From contig NZ_FWXV01000021.1 in the NCBI RefSeq assembly GCF_900176515.1, positions 30,140-94,139 on the forward strand: a stretch of 64,000 nucleotides of DNA, in the 5' to 3' direction. This DNA comes from Kibdelosporangium aridum (lineage in GTDB: Bacteria; Actinomycetota; Actinomycetes; Mycobacteriales; Pseudonocardiaceae). Each line of letters begins with the position of its first letter. Positions within the stretch are counted from its first letter, which is position 1. Under the pieces are notes generated by a model that was not told the DNA's origin, made no database searches, and saw only the letters and a program-made list of their open reading frames with translations. The translations under genes and the position numbers were made by a program. Of the stretch, positions 1-8,061 are shown piece by piece.

Positions 1-1
1 C

Positions 2-502
2 GCATATGGCGGATTCGTCAACGATCAGCACAAACTGCGTAAGACCCTCGACAGGAAGGCCCGCCACTACGGCGCCCTGGACAAGCCGTTCGTCATCGCG
101 GTTATGGGCATGTCCTCGTTCATGGACAACGAAGACGTCGAAAACGCCCTCTTCGGCAACGTCGTGTACCGATACTCAATCAATCAGCCCGAGGACGGGC
201 GCTGGGTGCGCAACCGCGACGGTCTATGGATGCGCGGCGCCCAACCACTAGCAACCCGAGTCTCAGGCGTGCTCATGGGCACAGGCATATTTCCGTGGAA
301 CCACACTCACGAACTGCCACGCCTGTGGACCAACCCATGGGCAACACGATCCCTCCCAGGCACCGAACCGTTCCCCACAGCCACGAGCGACGACACTGGA
401 ACGATCACCTATGCAGACACTCCCACCGCCGGGCACGACGTCTTCGATCTCCCCGAAGACTGGCCAGGCCCAGAACGCAGCTTCACCGACACCGATCAGT
501 AG
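2..502 (+). CDS. Unknown protein, 5' end outside the window
   Basis: The open frame enters from the left edge and stops with TAG at 500-502, so only the C-terminal ~166 residues are visible. It contains a segment reading ALDKPFVIAVMGMSSF followed by ENALFGNVVYRY, a mixed hydrophobic/acidic block that looks like part of a soluble protein. I see no catalytic motif or membrane segment. The tail is rich in Pro, Thr and Asp. An internal ATG at 104 could start a 132-residue product, but the frame stays open and protein-like upstream of it, so the longer partial reading is preferred. I do not recognise the family. Confidence 0.6.
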   Translation, partial: AYGGFVNDQHKLRKTLDRKARHYGALDKPFVIAVMGMSSFMDNEDVENALFGNVVYRYSINQPEDGRWVRNRDGLWMRGAQPLATRVSGVLMGTGIFPWNHTHELPRLWTNPWATRSLPGTEPFPTATSDDTGTITYADTPTAGHDVFDLPEDWPGPERSFTDTDQ

Positions 503-868
503 AGCAGCGCCAGACATCCAGCATGGACTGTACCGCTGAGACCAACGGTCGGGATACAGCTCGGGGCACCCAGGGGCTTGAGCCGTTCCCTGGACGACCA
601 TGCCACCAGGCAACCGGCCCCAACGCCCGCCAGAATCGCCGCACAAGCGAGCAACTAGCAGACGGGCAGTCCCACCTACCCCGGCAGCAAAGGCCCAGGT
701 CACAGGCCATCTAGAAGTTCCTGTCAACAATCACCCAGCCGGATGACACGATGCGTAGCGATCACTCCAGAACATATGGCCGTCCCGAACAGCCATTCTC
801 CAGATTTCCTCCAGTTTGGTGCACACAACCCACCACAATGTCCACTTGCGACAGTCAACCAAGATCAC

Positions 869-913
869 GAAAAAGCCCACCTGACCAGGCGAAACACCTT
901 GATCAAATGGGCC
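869..913 (-). terminator. Probable terminator after tRNA-Ala
   Basis: Read on the minus strand just 3' of tRNA-Ala, GCCCA and TGGGC arms close an imperfect stem that is followed by TTTTT. This fits an intrinsic terminator. The RNA-associated repeat found after the other stable-RNA genes in the window is absent here. Confidence 0.5.
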
Positions 914-924
914 GGAAAGGATTG

Positions 925-997
925 TGGAGCTGAGGGGATTCGAACCCCTGACCCCCACACTGCCAGTGTGGTGCGCTACCAACTGCGCTACAGCCCC
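925..997 (-). tRNA. tRNA-Ala (anticodon GGC)
   Basis: The minus strand folds as a complete cloverleaf. The acceptor GGGGCTG pairs with CAGCTCC (one G-U), the D-arm reads GCGCAGTTGGTAGCGC, the anticodon stem-loop has GGC in the loop, and the T-loop is GGTTCGAATCC. The discriminator is A and CCA is not encoded. It decodes GCC alanine codons. The region from 503 to 868 upstream on the plus strand shows no convincing gene. Confidence 0.95.
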
Positions 998-1095
998 GCC
1001 GCGCTCTTTCGAGTGCTGGGATACCGTACATCACCACCGGTGATGCCCAAAAACCGGGGGTCGCTTTCGGTCGCGGACAGTGCTAGACCGTTGCT

Positions 1096-2415
1096 GTGAT
1101 CAGCGGAGACAACGCGGTGGCTTTGGTCGACCCCGATGCTGAGGGGGTAGCCCCTGAGCTGCGCAGGCAGGTGCAGGAGCGGCGGTTCCGGCAGCTTGTC
1201 GACCGGGTGCTGGGGACAGGCAATCTGCAGGCTGAGCGCCTGCGGGCGGCTGGCGTGCGGAGTGGGGCGGACGTCACACTCGGCGACCTCCGCAGCCTTC
1301 CCACGATCAACAAGGCCGATATCTGGGACCACTATCCGTTCGGGCTGCAAGCTGCCAAGGAGCAGGACATCGTCTGCGTGCACGGCAGTTCGGGCACTGG
1401 CGGGCGGCCCACGCTCATTCCGTACACCGCCGCTGACATCGAAATCTGGGCGAGTGTCATGGCTCGTGCGCTTGGTGGGGCCGGGGCGACGAAGAGCAGC
1501 GTCATCCACAACGGGTACGGCTACGGGCTGTTCACCGGCGGGCTTGGAGTGCATCACGGCGGCATGCACCTTGGCGCCACCGTCATCCCTGTCTCCGGTG
1601 GCATGACCGACCGGCAGATCCGGCTCATCCAGGACCTCAAGCCGGACGTCCTCACGTGCACGCCTTCTTACGCCATTCACCTCGGTGAGGCGCTGCGAAA
1701 CGAACCGACGAGCCTGAAGGTGGGCGTTTTCGGCGCCGAGCCGTGGACCGAGGAGATGCGGGCACAGATCGAGAGCCTGCTGAACATGCGGGCACTCGAC
1801 ATCTACGGCCTGTCCGAGATCATCGGGCCCGGCGTCGCGTGTGAGTCGCTTGACTCCGGCGGCATGTTGAACGTCGCCGAGGACCACTTCTTCGTCGAAG
1901 CCGTTGACTCGGAAGGAAATCCTGTCCCGGACGGCACCACTGGCGAGCTTGTCTTCACCACGCTCACCAAGACCGGGATGCCGCTGATCCGGTACCGCAC
2001 CGGCGACGTCGCGTCGCTCGCCGATCCCGTCCCCGGCAAGCCGAGGACGCTCAAGCGGATGAGCAAACTCAAGGGCCGCACCGACGACATGCTCATCATC
2101 CGGGGCGTCAACGTGTTCCCCACCGAGGTCGAAGCCGTTCTGCTGCAGGACGAGCGGGTCAGCCCGCACTACCTCGTCGTCGAGGACCGGCGTGACCCGA
2201 AACGCAGCGAGCTGCGGGTCGCCGTCGAGCCCTTCACTGACAGCGTCGACAAACCAACGCTCGAGAAAGACCTCGTCGGGGCACTGCGGGAACGACTGGG
2301 CATCACCTGTGTGGTGAAAGCACTCGAGCCAGGCAGCGTGCCCCGGACCGAAGTCGGGAAGGCACGCCGCCTGGCTCGGTGGAACCAGGGCGATCCGCCG
2401 CTAGCCGGCCTGTGA
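1096..2415 (+). CDS. Phenylacetate-CoA ligase family protein (PaaK-like)
   Basis: A 439-residue adenylate-forming enzyme that should join a carboxylic acid to CoA through an acyl-AMP. The phosphate-binding loop SSGTGGRPT lies near residues 97-105. The C-terminal hinge and lysine-domain region DDMLIIRGVNVFP lies near 330-342. Length and motif order match PaaK-type ligases. Start is GTG at 1096. The gene stands alone between tRNA-Ala and a convergent redox operon, with which it overlaps by 15 bp at the 3' end. No paa pathway genes are nearby, so the substrate may be another aryl acid and I assign no symbol. Confidence 0.85.
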   Translation: MISGDNAVALVDPDAEGVAPELRRQVQERRFRQLVDRVLGTGNLQAERLRAAGVRSGADVTLGDLRSLPTINKADIWDHYPFGLQAAKEQDIVCVHGSSGTGGRPTLIPYTAADIEIWASVMARALGGAGATKSSVIHNGYGYGLFTGGLGVHHGGMHLGATVIPVSGGMTDRQIRLIQDLKPDVLTCTPSYAIHLGEALRNEPTSLKVGVFGAEPWTEEMRAQIESLLNMRALDIYGLSEIIGPGVACESLDSGGMLNVAEDHFFVEAVDSEGNPVPDGTTGELVFTTLTKTGMPLIRYRTGDVASLADPVPGKPRTLKRMSKLKGRTDDMLIIRGVNVFPTEVEAVLLQDERVSPHYLVVEDRRDPKRSELRVAVEPFTDSVDKPTLEKDLVGALRERLGITCVVKALEPGSVPRTEVGKARRLARWNQGDPPLAGL

Positions 2416-3201
2416 CACCACAGTGTTCAGCCAGTTCGGGTCGTTGACCTTCACGACCTTGCCGTTCACCGCGATCGTCGGGGTGCCGAAGCCGACCTGG
2501 CCGTTGCCGAAGTCCTGCCGCAGCGCCGGGTCGTTGGAGACCTTCTGGTAGGCGTCTTCGATGATCTGGTTGTACGTGCCGTTGTTCACGCCGTTGGCGA
2601 AGTCCGGCGACGTGATGCCCAAGTCCTGACCCAGTTTGATCAACTGGTTCTTGTCGTATCCGCGCGCGCCTTCCTCCGGCTGAGCACCGAAGAGGCTCGC
2701 GTGGAACGCCGGGAACTTGCCCGCGTCCGCGGCCAGCAGCGCCGCGTTCGCCGAGTCGAGCGAGTACCCGGGCGGGTCGGACCGGCTGTTGAGCAGAGTC
2801 AGCATGTGGTAGCGGACGCGGACGGTTCCGTCGTGGACCTTCTGCTCGATCTGCGTGGCGTAGGCGTCCTCGAACTGACGGCACGCCGGGCACAGGAAGT
2901 CCTCGTACACGTCCACAGTGACCTTGGCGGTGTCCTTGCCGACCAGCACGGTGGCACCGTCGCGTTTGGCCTCCAGCTCGGCGGACACGTTCTTCACCGG
3001 GATCTGCACGCCGGCGGCCTCGTTCTTCTGGCTGTTGGTGATCAGCACGCCTGCCAGCACCGCCGCGGCGATCACCACGACCACGGCGACCGTGATGATG
3101 ACCTTGTTGCGGTCGCTCTTCGACTTGCGTGCCGCAGCCACAGCTCGTTGCGCGGCCTGTTCCTGCCGCCGCTTCCGCGCGTTGCGCTCGGCTCCACCCA
3201 C
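2401..3201 (-). CDS. DsbA-family thioredoxin-fold protein, membrane-anchored
   Basis: Predicted 266-residue extracytoplasmic thiol oxidoreductase. A basic N-terminal ~30 residues (RNARKRRQEQ) is followed by one hydrophobic segment (~33-53), then a thioredoxin/DSBA domain with the active-site motif CPAC near residue 103 in the context DFLCPACRQF. The start is the GTG at 3201: GAGAGGA lies about 12 nt upstream and the gene begins 5 bp after the stop of the MauE-like gene, so the two are co-transcribed. The likely role is forming or exchanging disulfides in exported proteins, with the MauE-like protein as redox partner (inference from position). Confidence 0.85.
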   Translation of the reverse strand: MGGAERNARKRRQEQAAQRAVAAARKSKSDRNKVIITVAVVVVIAAAVLAGVLITNSQKNEAAGVQIPVKNVSAELEAKRDGATVLVGKDTAKVTVDVYEDFLCPACRQFEDAYATQIEQKVHDGTVRVRYHMLTLLNSRSDPPGYSLDSANAALLAADAGKFPAFHASLFGAQPEEGARGYDKNQLIKLGQDLGITSPDFANGVNNGTYNQIIEDAYQKVSNDPALRQDFGNGQVGFGTPTIAVNGKVVKVNDPNWLNTVVSQAG

Positions 3202-3206
3202 GTCCT

Positions 3207-3680
3207 TCAGTCCTCTCCCACTACAGCCGGGCGCTTGGTCAGCCACCCGTCCATCGACAGCAGGCTGTGTGGCCGGACGATCAGCCAGCCTGCGAGCACC
3301 ATGAACCCGATGTCCCGTGCGATCTCCTGTGGATACGCCGTCTGCCCGGCTGCCACCTGGCCACCGCCGCCGAAGCAGCCGCAGTCGATGGTCAGCCCGC
3401 GGGCCCACGCCTGCGAGATCGCGATGATGAACGCGACCAGCACGACGACGGACAGCACGGCAACCAGCCGCGTACCCAGGCCGAGCAGCAGCAGCACACC
3501 GAGTGCGATCTCCAGGAACGGCACCGCGGCGGCGACCACGCTGACCACGCCGTGCGGCAGCAGGTCGTACGCCTGCACCGCGATATAGGCCTGGTTCAGG
3601 TCTGCGGCCTTGATCGCACCTGACACGAACCACACAGCCGCCAGCCCGAGCCGCGCCACTGTGCCGATTCCGTCAAGCAC
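3207..3680 (-). CDS. MauE/DoxX-family redox-associated membrane protein
   Basis: About 157 residues with four hydrophobic helices. A short acidic/aliphatic N-terminus runs into ARLGLAAVWFVSGAIKA, and the motif IDCGCFGGGGQ follows near residue 98 with a cysteine pair (CGC). MauE was named for its role in maturing disulfide-rich methylamine dehydrogenase with the thioredoxin-like MauD. Here it is followed 5 bp later by a DsbA-like protein, which suggests an analogous electron relay. The start is uncertain: GTG at 3680 is chosen, and GTG at 3701 would add seven residues. Neither has a strong ribosome site. Confidence 0.8.
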   Translation of the reverse strand: MLDGIGTVARLGLAAVWFVSGAIKAADLNQAYIAVQAYDLLPHGVVSVVAAAVPFLEIALGVLLLLGLGTRLVAVLSVVVLVAFIIAISQAWARGLTIDCGCFGGGGQVAAGQTAYPQEIARDIGFMVLAGWLIVRPHSLLSMDGWLTKRPAVVGED

Positions 3681-3797
3681 ACGAGGTGACGGTCGAACCA
3701 CGTGCGCGACGATACCGGGGCAAACTGAGGGATACCTGAGCAAGGACGATCCTGTAGACCAGTTCCCGCTGTGACCGAATCGACGTGACCCGACCGT

Positions 3798-6122
3798 ATG
3801 AATCTTCCTGACCTGCCGATCCGGGCTGTACTGCCAGAACTGATCCGCACGCTGGCCGGACACGGCACCACGATCCTGGTCGCTCCGCCCGGCACAGGCA
3901 AGACCACAGTGGTCCCGTTGGCCCTGAGCGGCCGGGTGATCGTGGCCGAGCCGCGCAGGCTGGCGGCCCGTGCCGCCGCGGCCAGGATGGCTTCGCTGCT
4001 GGGCGAGCCAGTTGGCCGGACGGTCGGATACGCCGTCCGCGGCGACCGCAAAACGTCGAAGGACACCCGGGTCGAGGTCGTCACGTCCGGCCTGTTGGTC
4101 CGGCGGATCCAGCACGACCCCGAGCTGTCCGGTGTGGACACCGTGCTGCTGGACGAGTGCCACGAGCGACACCTGGACGCGGATCTTCTGCTCGCGCTGC
4201 TGGCCGACGCCCGTGCCCTGCGACCGGACCTGAAGCTGCTGGCCACGAGCGCGACGGTGGCTGCCGAACCACTGGCCAAGATCCTCGACGACGCACCGAT
4301 TCTGCAAGTCGAAGCACGCACCTACCCCACCGAGACCGCCTACCTCCCGCCGCTCAGAGGCGAACGGCTGGAGGCCTGCGTCGCACGGGCGACCCGGCGG
4401 GCATTGTCCGAAACGGACGGTGATGTCCTGGTCTTCTTGCCTGGCGCGGCCGAGATCAACCGCGTCCGGCAGATGTTGGACGGCGTGAACGTGGTCACGC
4501 TGCACGGCCGCCTGGCTGCCAAGGACCAGGACGCTGCCCTGAAGCCCACCACTGGGCAACGGGTTGTCCTGGCCACTGCGGTGGCGGAGTCGAGCTTGAC
4601 GGTTCCCGGCGTGCGCGCGGTGGTCGATTCGGGCCAGTCGCGGGTGCCGCGAGTGGATCATCGCCGTGGCCTGCCAGGCCTGGCCACCGTGCGCACCTCG
4701 GCGGCCGTGGCCGATCAGCGGGCAGGCCGGGCGGGTCGTGAAGGCCCTGGCCGGGTCTACCGGTGCTGGCCGGAGCACGAGCAGTCCACGCTCCCCCGGT
4801 ATCCGGAGCCGGAGATCCGGGTCGCCGACCTGACCCGGCTGGCGCTGGAGCTGGCCTGTTGGGGTACGCCGGACGGGTCGGCGTTGCGCTGGTGGGACGC
4901 GCCACCGGAGGGTGCGCTCAAGGCAGGGCAAACGGTCTTGCACGACCTGCACGCGTTGAACAACGACGGCACACCAACGGACCGTGGCCGCAAGATGGCC
5001 GACGTCGGCCTGCACCCGCGACTGGCCAGGGCTTTGCTGGACGGCGGCAAACAGGCGGCCGACGTGATCGCGCTCCTGGACGACGACACGCTGGCTGACG
5101 ACGTCGATCTGGAAAGCGCGCTGCGCAAGGTGAAGAGCTCGCAACGCTGGCGCCGTGAGTCCCAACGCCTTGCCGCTATGGCGCCGCACACTGACGCGCC
5201 CAGCGATCCGGCGAAGGTCGTCGCGCTCGCGTATCCCGAACGACTGGCCAGAAGGCGGGCAGCGGAGTCCCGTGTCTACCTGATGGCCAGTGGCACAGCG
5301 GTGGAACTGCCGCCGGGGACCGGTCTGGATCGGTGGGAATGGCTCGCGATCGCAGTGGCCGACCGCAAGCCGGGCGAGAAGCACGGCAAGGTCCGGCTCG
5401 CCGCCGCCGCGGACGCCGACCTGGCGACCGAGATCATCGGTTTGTCCGAAAAGGACGAGGTGTCCTGGAACGGCGATGTCGTCGCTCGCCGGGTGCGTCG
5501 CCTCGGCGCGATCGTGCTGACCGAGAAACCGCTGGCCACCCCCGATCCCGCGGCAGTCGAAGCCGCGCTGCGCGAAGGAATCCGGGCCGAAGGCCTGTCG
5601 ATCTTGGACTGGGACCCGAAGCTGCTCTCCAGGATGGCACTGCTGCACCGGGCACTTGGCGAACCGTGGCCGGCCGTCGACCAGGAAGCCATACTGTCCA
5701 CAGTGGATGTCACTGGCGCACGGAACCGCAAGGACCTCAACAAGATCAATCCGTTGCGGGCGATGTTGCCGTGGCCCGCGGCCGCCCGGCTGGACGAGCT
5801 CGCACCGGAACGCATCGAAGTCCCGTCCGGATCAAGGATCGCGGTGGACTACGACGGCGAACGGCCCGTCCTCGCCGTGCGGCTGCAAGAGATCTTCGGT
5901 TGGCGGCAGGCGCCAGTGATCGCGGACGGCGAAGTCACCGTGCTGCTGCACCTGCTTTCGCCCGCAGGCCGTCCCACGGCGGTCACCGACGACCTGGAGT
6001 CGTTCTGGGCCAACGGATATCCACAGGTCCGAGCCGAGCTACGGGGTCGCTACCCCAAGCACGACTGGCCTGCCGACCCGTTGACCGCTACTCCACCATC
6101 CCGGCGAAGAACCCGGCGATGA
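3798..6122 (+). CDS. hrpB: ATP-dependent helicase HrpB
   Basis: A 774-residue DEAH-box helicase. Walker A APPGTGKTT is near residues 29-37, DECHERH (the DEAH-type motif II) near 118-124, and SATVAAEPL (motif III) near 150. A helicase C domain follows with TLHGRL, ATAVAESSLTVPGV and QRAGRAGREGPGRVYRCW (motif VI), then the HrpB-specific C-terminal domain. Length matches the family. The physiological substrate of HrpB proteins is poorly defined. Start is ATG at 3798, about 117 bp from the divergent MauE-DsbA operon. The 3' end overlaps a convergent small membrane-protein gene by 35 bp. Confidence 0.93.
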   Translation: MNLPDLPIRAVLPELIRTLAGHGTTILVAPPGTGKTTVVPLALSGRVIVAEPRRLAARAAAARMASLLGEPVGRTVGYAVRGDRKTSKDTRVEVVTSGLLVRRIQHDPELSGVDTVLLDECHERHLDADLLLALLADARALRPDLKLLATSATVAAEPLAKILDDAPILQVEARTYPTETAYLPPLRGERLEACVARATRRALSETDGDVLVFLPGAAEINRVRQMLDGVNVVTLHGRLAAKDQDAALKPTTGQRVVLATAVAESSLTVPGVRAVVDSGQSRVPRVDHRRGLPGLATVRTSAAVADQRAGRAGREGPGRVYRCWPEHEQSTLPRYPEPEIRVADLTRLALELACWGTPDGSALRWWDAPPEGALKAGQTVLHDLHALNNDGTPTDRGRKMADVGLHPRLARALLDGGKQAADVIALLDDDTLADDVDLESALRKVKSSQRWRRESQRLAAMAPHTDAPSDPAKVVALAYPERLARRRAAESRVYLMASGTAVELPPGTGLDRWEWLAIAVADRKPGEKHGKVRLAAAADADLATEIIGLSEKDEVSWNGDVVARRVRRLGAIVLTEKPLATPDPAAVEAALREGIRAEGLSILDWDPKLLSRMALLHRALGEPWPAVDQEAILSTVDVTGARNRKDLNKINPLRAMLPWPAAARLDELAPERIEVPSGSRIAVDYDGERPVLAVRLQEIFGWRQAPVIADGEVTVLLHLLSPAGRPTAVTDDLESFWANGYPQVRAELRGRYPKHDWPADPLTATPPSRRRTRR

Positions 6123-6312
6123 GTCCGACCGCGAAATAGATCAGCACGCCGACAACGGCCAAGGTGACAATGACCGTCGCAGGCCAGTACTTCCCACGCG
6201 TCGCCGCGTGCCAGAACGCACGCAGCTTCGGCAGCTGAGCCTTTCGCGCTCCAGTGGCCCTGTCCTCGACGCCCATCAGGTCGTCGAGCCCTGCGTCTTC
6301 CTCCACGCGCAC
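6088..6312 (-). CDS. Small single-pass membrane protein, unknown
   Basis: A 74-residue protein from a GTG start at 6312. The N-terminal 40 residues are charged and presumably cytoplasmic. They are followed by KYWPATVIVTLAVVGVLIYF and a second short hydrophobic stretch (residues ~42-70), giving a tail-anchored look. The architecture resembles SecE-like small proteins, but I see no sequence reason to call it SecE, and it is not beside nusG. It converges on hrpB with a 35-bp overlap and is separated from the upstream minus-strand gene by 9 bp, so the two probably share a transcript. Confidence 0.6.
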   Translation of the reverse strand: MRVEEDAGLDDLMGVEDRATGARKAQLPKLRAFWHAATRGKYWPATVIVTLAVVGVLIYFAVGLIAGFFAGMVE

Positions 6313-6321
6313 AAAACTAAC

Positions 6322-6690
6322 TCATAAGTGCGGCAGCGGATCCGGGGGCATGGCATCTGCCGACCATTCGGCGTCGGCAGCGTTGATTTCGGCCACGTAC
6401 TCCTCGTCGACCTCGTAGACGCGGCCGCCGAGCTGGAACTCAGGTATCACGCTCAGGTCGACCGGCCCGAGCTTGGTGTGCCTCGGATACCTGCGCCACA
6501 CCGCGTTCGGCCTCGTGCGGCCACCCAGCCCGGTGTCCAGCACGGTGATCGACGAGTCGGTGACGGCGACGAGGAAGTGTGATGAGCTGTATGGCCCGCC
6601 GACCATCGAGGCCGGAAACAAGTAGCTGATCTCTTCCCCTGGTTGCAACAGTGCGCGCACGTGCGCACGATCACTCGATGACGGTGACAC
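6322..6690 (-). CDS. Unknown protein, possible PH-like fold
   Basis: A 122-residue soluble protein. The chosen start is the GTG at 6690 because GGGAGG lies 9 nt upstream; a longer frame to 6741 lacks such a site. After the N-terminus the pattern LLQPGEEISYLFPAS then FLVAVTDSSITVLDTG resembles bacterial PH-like domains (membrane or ligand binding), and the end is acidic (VYEVDEEYVAEINAADAEW). The fold assignment is only pattern-based. It is followed 9 bp later by the small membrane protein gene. Confidence 0.6.
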   Translation of the reverse strand: MSPSSSDRAHVRALLQPGEEISYLFPASMVGGPYSSSHFLVAVTDSSITVLDTGLGGRTRPNAVWRRYPRHTKLGPVDLSVIPEFQLGGRVYEVDEEYVAEINAADAEWSADAMPPDPLPHL

Positions 6691-6890
6691 AGCGCACCAC
6701 CTCCCACTACCAACTGTGGCAGAACGAGGGGCTGGATTCACTTCGCAAAAGGAGGAAAGTCGCTGGTCACGTACGGTATTGAGAGGTATCGGCGAGCTGG
6801 TATACCAATTACGGGCAGGTTACGGAAAGTCAGATTCCTGCCCAACCGGACCAAGAGGCGTCCATGCCGTGTTGCGCAAAGTAGCAAAAC

Positions 6891-7091
6891 TCACTTTTCG
6901 TCCTTACGGGGCCTGCCCTGACGCCGTTGCCTGGCTGCCTCACTGGGCATGCGGCCTGCTTCCGACAAGGCCCGGCGCAGCAGGAACTCGATCTGCGCGT
7001 TGGTACTGCGCAGTTCGTCGTTCGCCCACCGGGCCAATGCGTCGTGTACCGCGGGATCCAGTCGCAACAGGACGCTTTTGCGTTCCGCCAC
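6891..7091 (-). CDS. Ribbon-helix-helix (Arc/CopG-like) DNA-binding protein
   Basis: A 66-residue protein. The N-terminus KSVLLRLDPAVHDALARW is a ribbon-helix-helix strand and first helix, STNAQIEFLLRRAL is the second helix, and the basic tail RRQGRPRKDEK resembles an AT-hook. It should dimerise and bind DNA. Start is GTG at 7091 with GAGG 6 nt upstream. It begins 7 bp after the stop of the SPFH gene, so both are on one transcript and it may autoregulate that operon. No toxin gene is adjacent, so it is not called an antitoxin. Confidence 0.8.
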   Translation of the reverse strand: MAERKSVLLRLDPAVHDALARWANDELRSTNAQIEFLLRRALSEAGRMPSEAARQRRQGRPRKDEK

Positions 7092-7098
7092 AACAACC

Positions 7099-8025
7099 TC
7101 ATTGGTAGAGCGAGCCGGTGTTCACCACAGGTTGGGCATCTCGGTCGCCGCATAGCACCACCATCAGGTTGCTCACCATGGCGGCCTTCCGTTCCTCGTC
7201 GAGCTCGACGACATCGTTCTGGGCCAGCCGGTCCAGCGCCAGCTCGACCATCCCGACCGCGCCTTCGACGACGAGCTGGCGTGCGGCGACAACCGCGCCT
7301 GCCTGCTGACGGCGGAGCATGGCCTGGGCGATCTCGGGAGCGTACGCCAGGTGCGTGAGCCGCGATTCGATCACCCGCACGCCTGCTGACTCGACGCGCG
7401 CGCTGATCTCCGTCGAGAGCTTCTCGGTGATCTCGTCGGCGTTGTCCCGCAAGGAAAGCGCGTCGGTGCCGTGTGAGTCGTACGGGTAGCTGTTGGCGAT
7501 GTGCCGGATCGCGGTCTCGGTCTGGATGCTGACGAACTGGACGAAGTCGTCGACCTCGAACATCGCCCGCGCGGTGTCGTTGACCTGCCAGACGACCACG
7601 GCCGCGATCTCGATCGGATTGCCGTCCAGCTCGTTGACCTTCATCACCGCGGTCTCGTGGTTGCGGATCCTGGTGGACACCTTTGCCCTGGTGGTGAACG
7701 GATTCACCCAGCGCAGCCCGGATGTCCGGACCGTTCCCACGTACCGGCCGAGGAATTGCAGCACCCGAGCCTCGCCGGGTGCGACGACGGTGAGCCCGGC
7801 AGCGAACACGGTCGAGGCGAGGATCACCAATGCGGCCACCACGACCAGGGCGATACCGACCGGTTTGTCACCCTCGACGGCCTGTATCACGCCCCAGGCG
7901 AGCACACCGGCTCCGGCCAGCTCGCCCACCAGCGCGGCCCCGGCGATCGGCAGCCCGGCCCGTTCGGTGGCATTGCGTTCCCGCACTCGTGGCACGGGCA
8001 TGTCGACAGCGATGTCAGTACTCAT
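7099..8025 (-). CDS. SPFH/Band 7 domain membrane protein
   Basis: 308 residues. Two hydrophobic segments near residues 28-72 (AGVLAWGVIQAV and ALVVVAALVILASTVFAAGL) lead into a prohibitin/flotillin-like SPFH domain (GEARVLQFLGRYVGTVRTSGLRWVNPF is its characteristic entry, read in two parts). Later helices are rich in Ala/Glu/Gln (RRQQAGAVVAARQLV). SPFH proteins form large membrane-associated rings that organise membrane domains or restrain proteases. No NfeD or protease partner is adjacent. The downstream partner is a ribbon-helix-helix protein 7 bp away. Confidence 0.88.
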   Translation of the reverse strand: MSTDIAVDMPVPRVRERNATERAGLPIAGAALVGELAGAGVLAWGVIQAVEGDKPVGIALVVVAALVILASTVFAAGLTVVAPGEARVLQFLGRYVGTVRTSGLRWVNPFTTRAKVSTRIRNHETAVMKVNELDGNPIEIAAVVVWQVNDTARAMFEVDDFVQFVSIQTETAIRHIANSYPYDSHGTDALSLRDNADEITEKLSTEISARVESAGVRVIESRLTHLAYAPEIAQAMLRRQQAGAVVAARQLVVEGAVGMVELALDRLAQNDVVELDEERKAAMVSNLMVVLCGDRDAQPVVNTGSLYQ

Positions 8026-8061
8026 ACCGACAACCTAGCAAAGTGATATCAGTTTTTCTAC

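Noticed and set aside
496..654. Minus-strand TTG-started 52-codon frame with a hydrophobic N-terminus (ACAAILAGVGAGCLVAW)
   Set aside because: It has a rare start, no clear ribosome site and no recognised family, and the frames around it are equally open. It could be a small membrane protein but the evidence is too thin.
2303..5648. Very long minus-strand frames opposite hrpB and paaK
   Set aside because: They are antisense shadows of high-GC genes whose plus-strand products have complete helicase and ligase motifs.
6088..6312. Small membrane protein as SecE
   Set aside because: Size and charge pattern are similar but the SecE core motif is not evident and nusG/rpl genes are absent.
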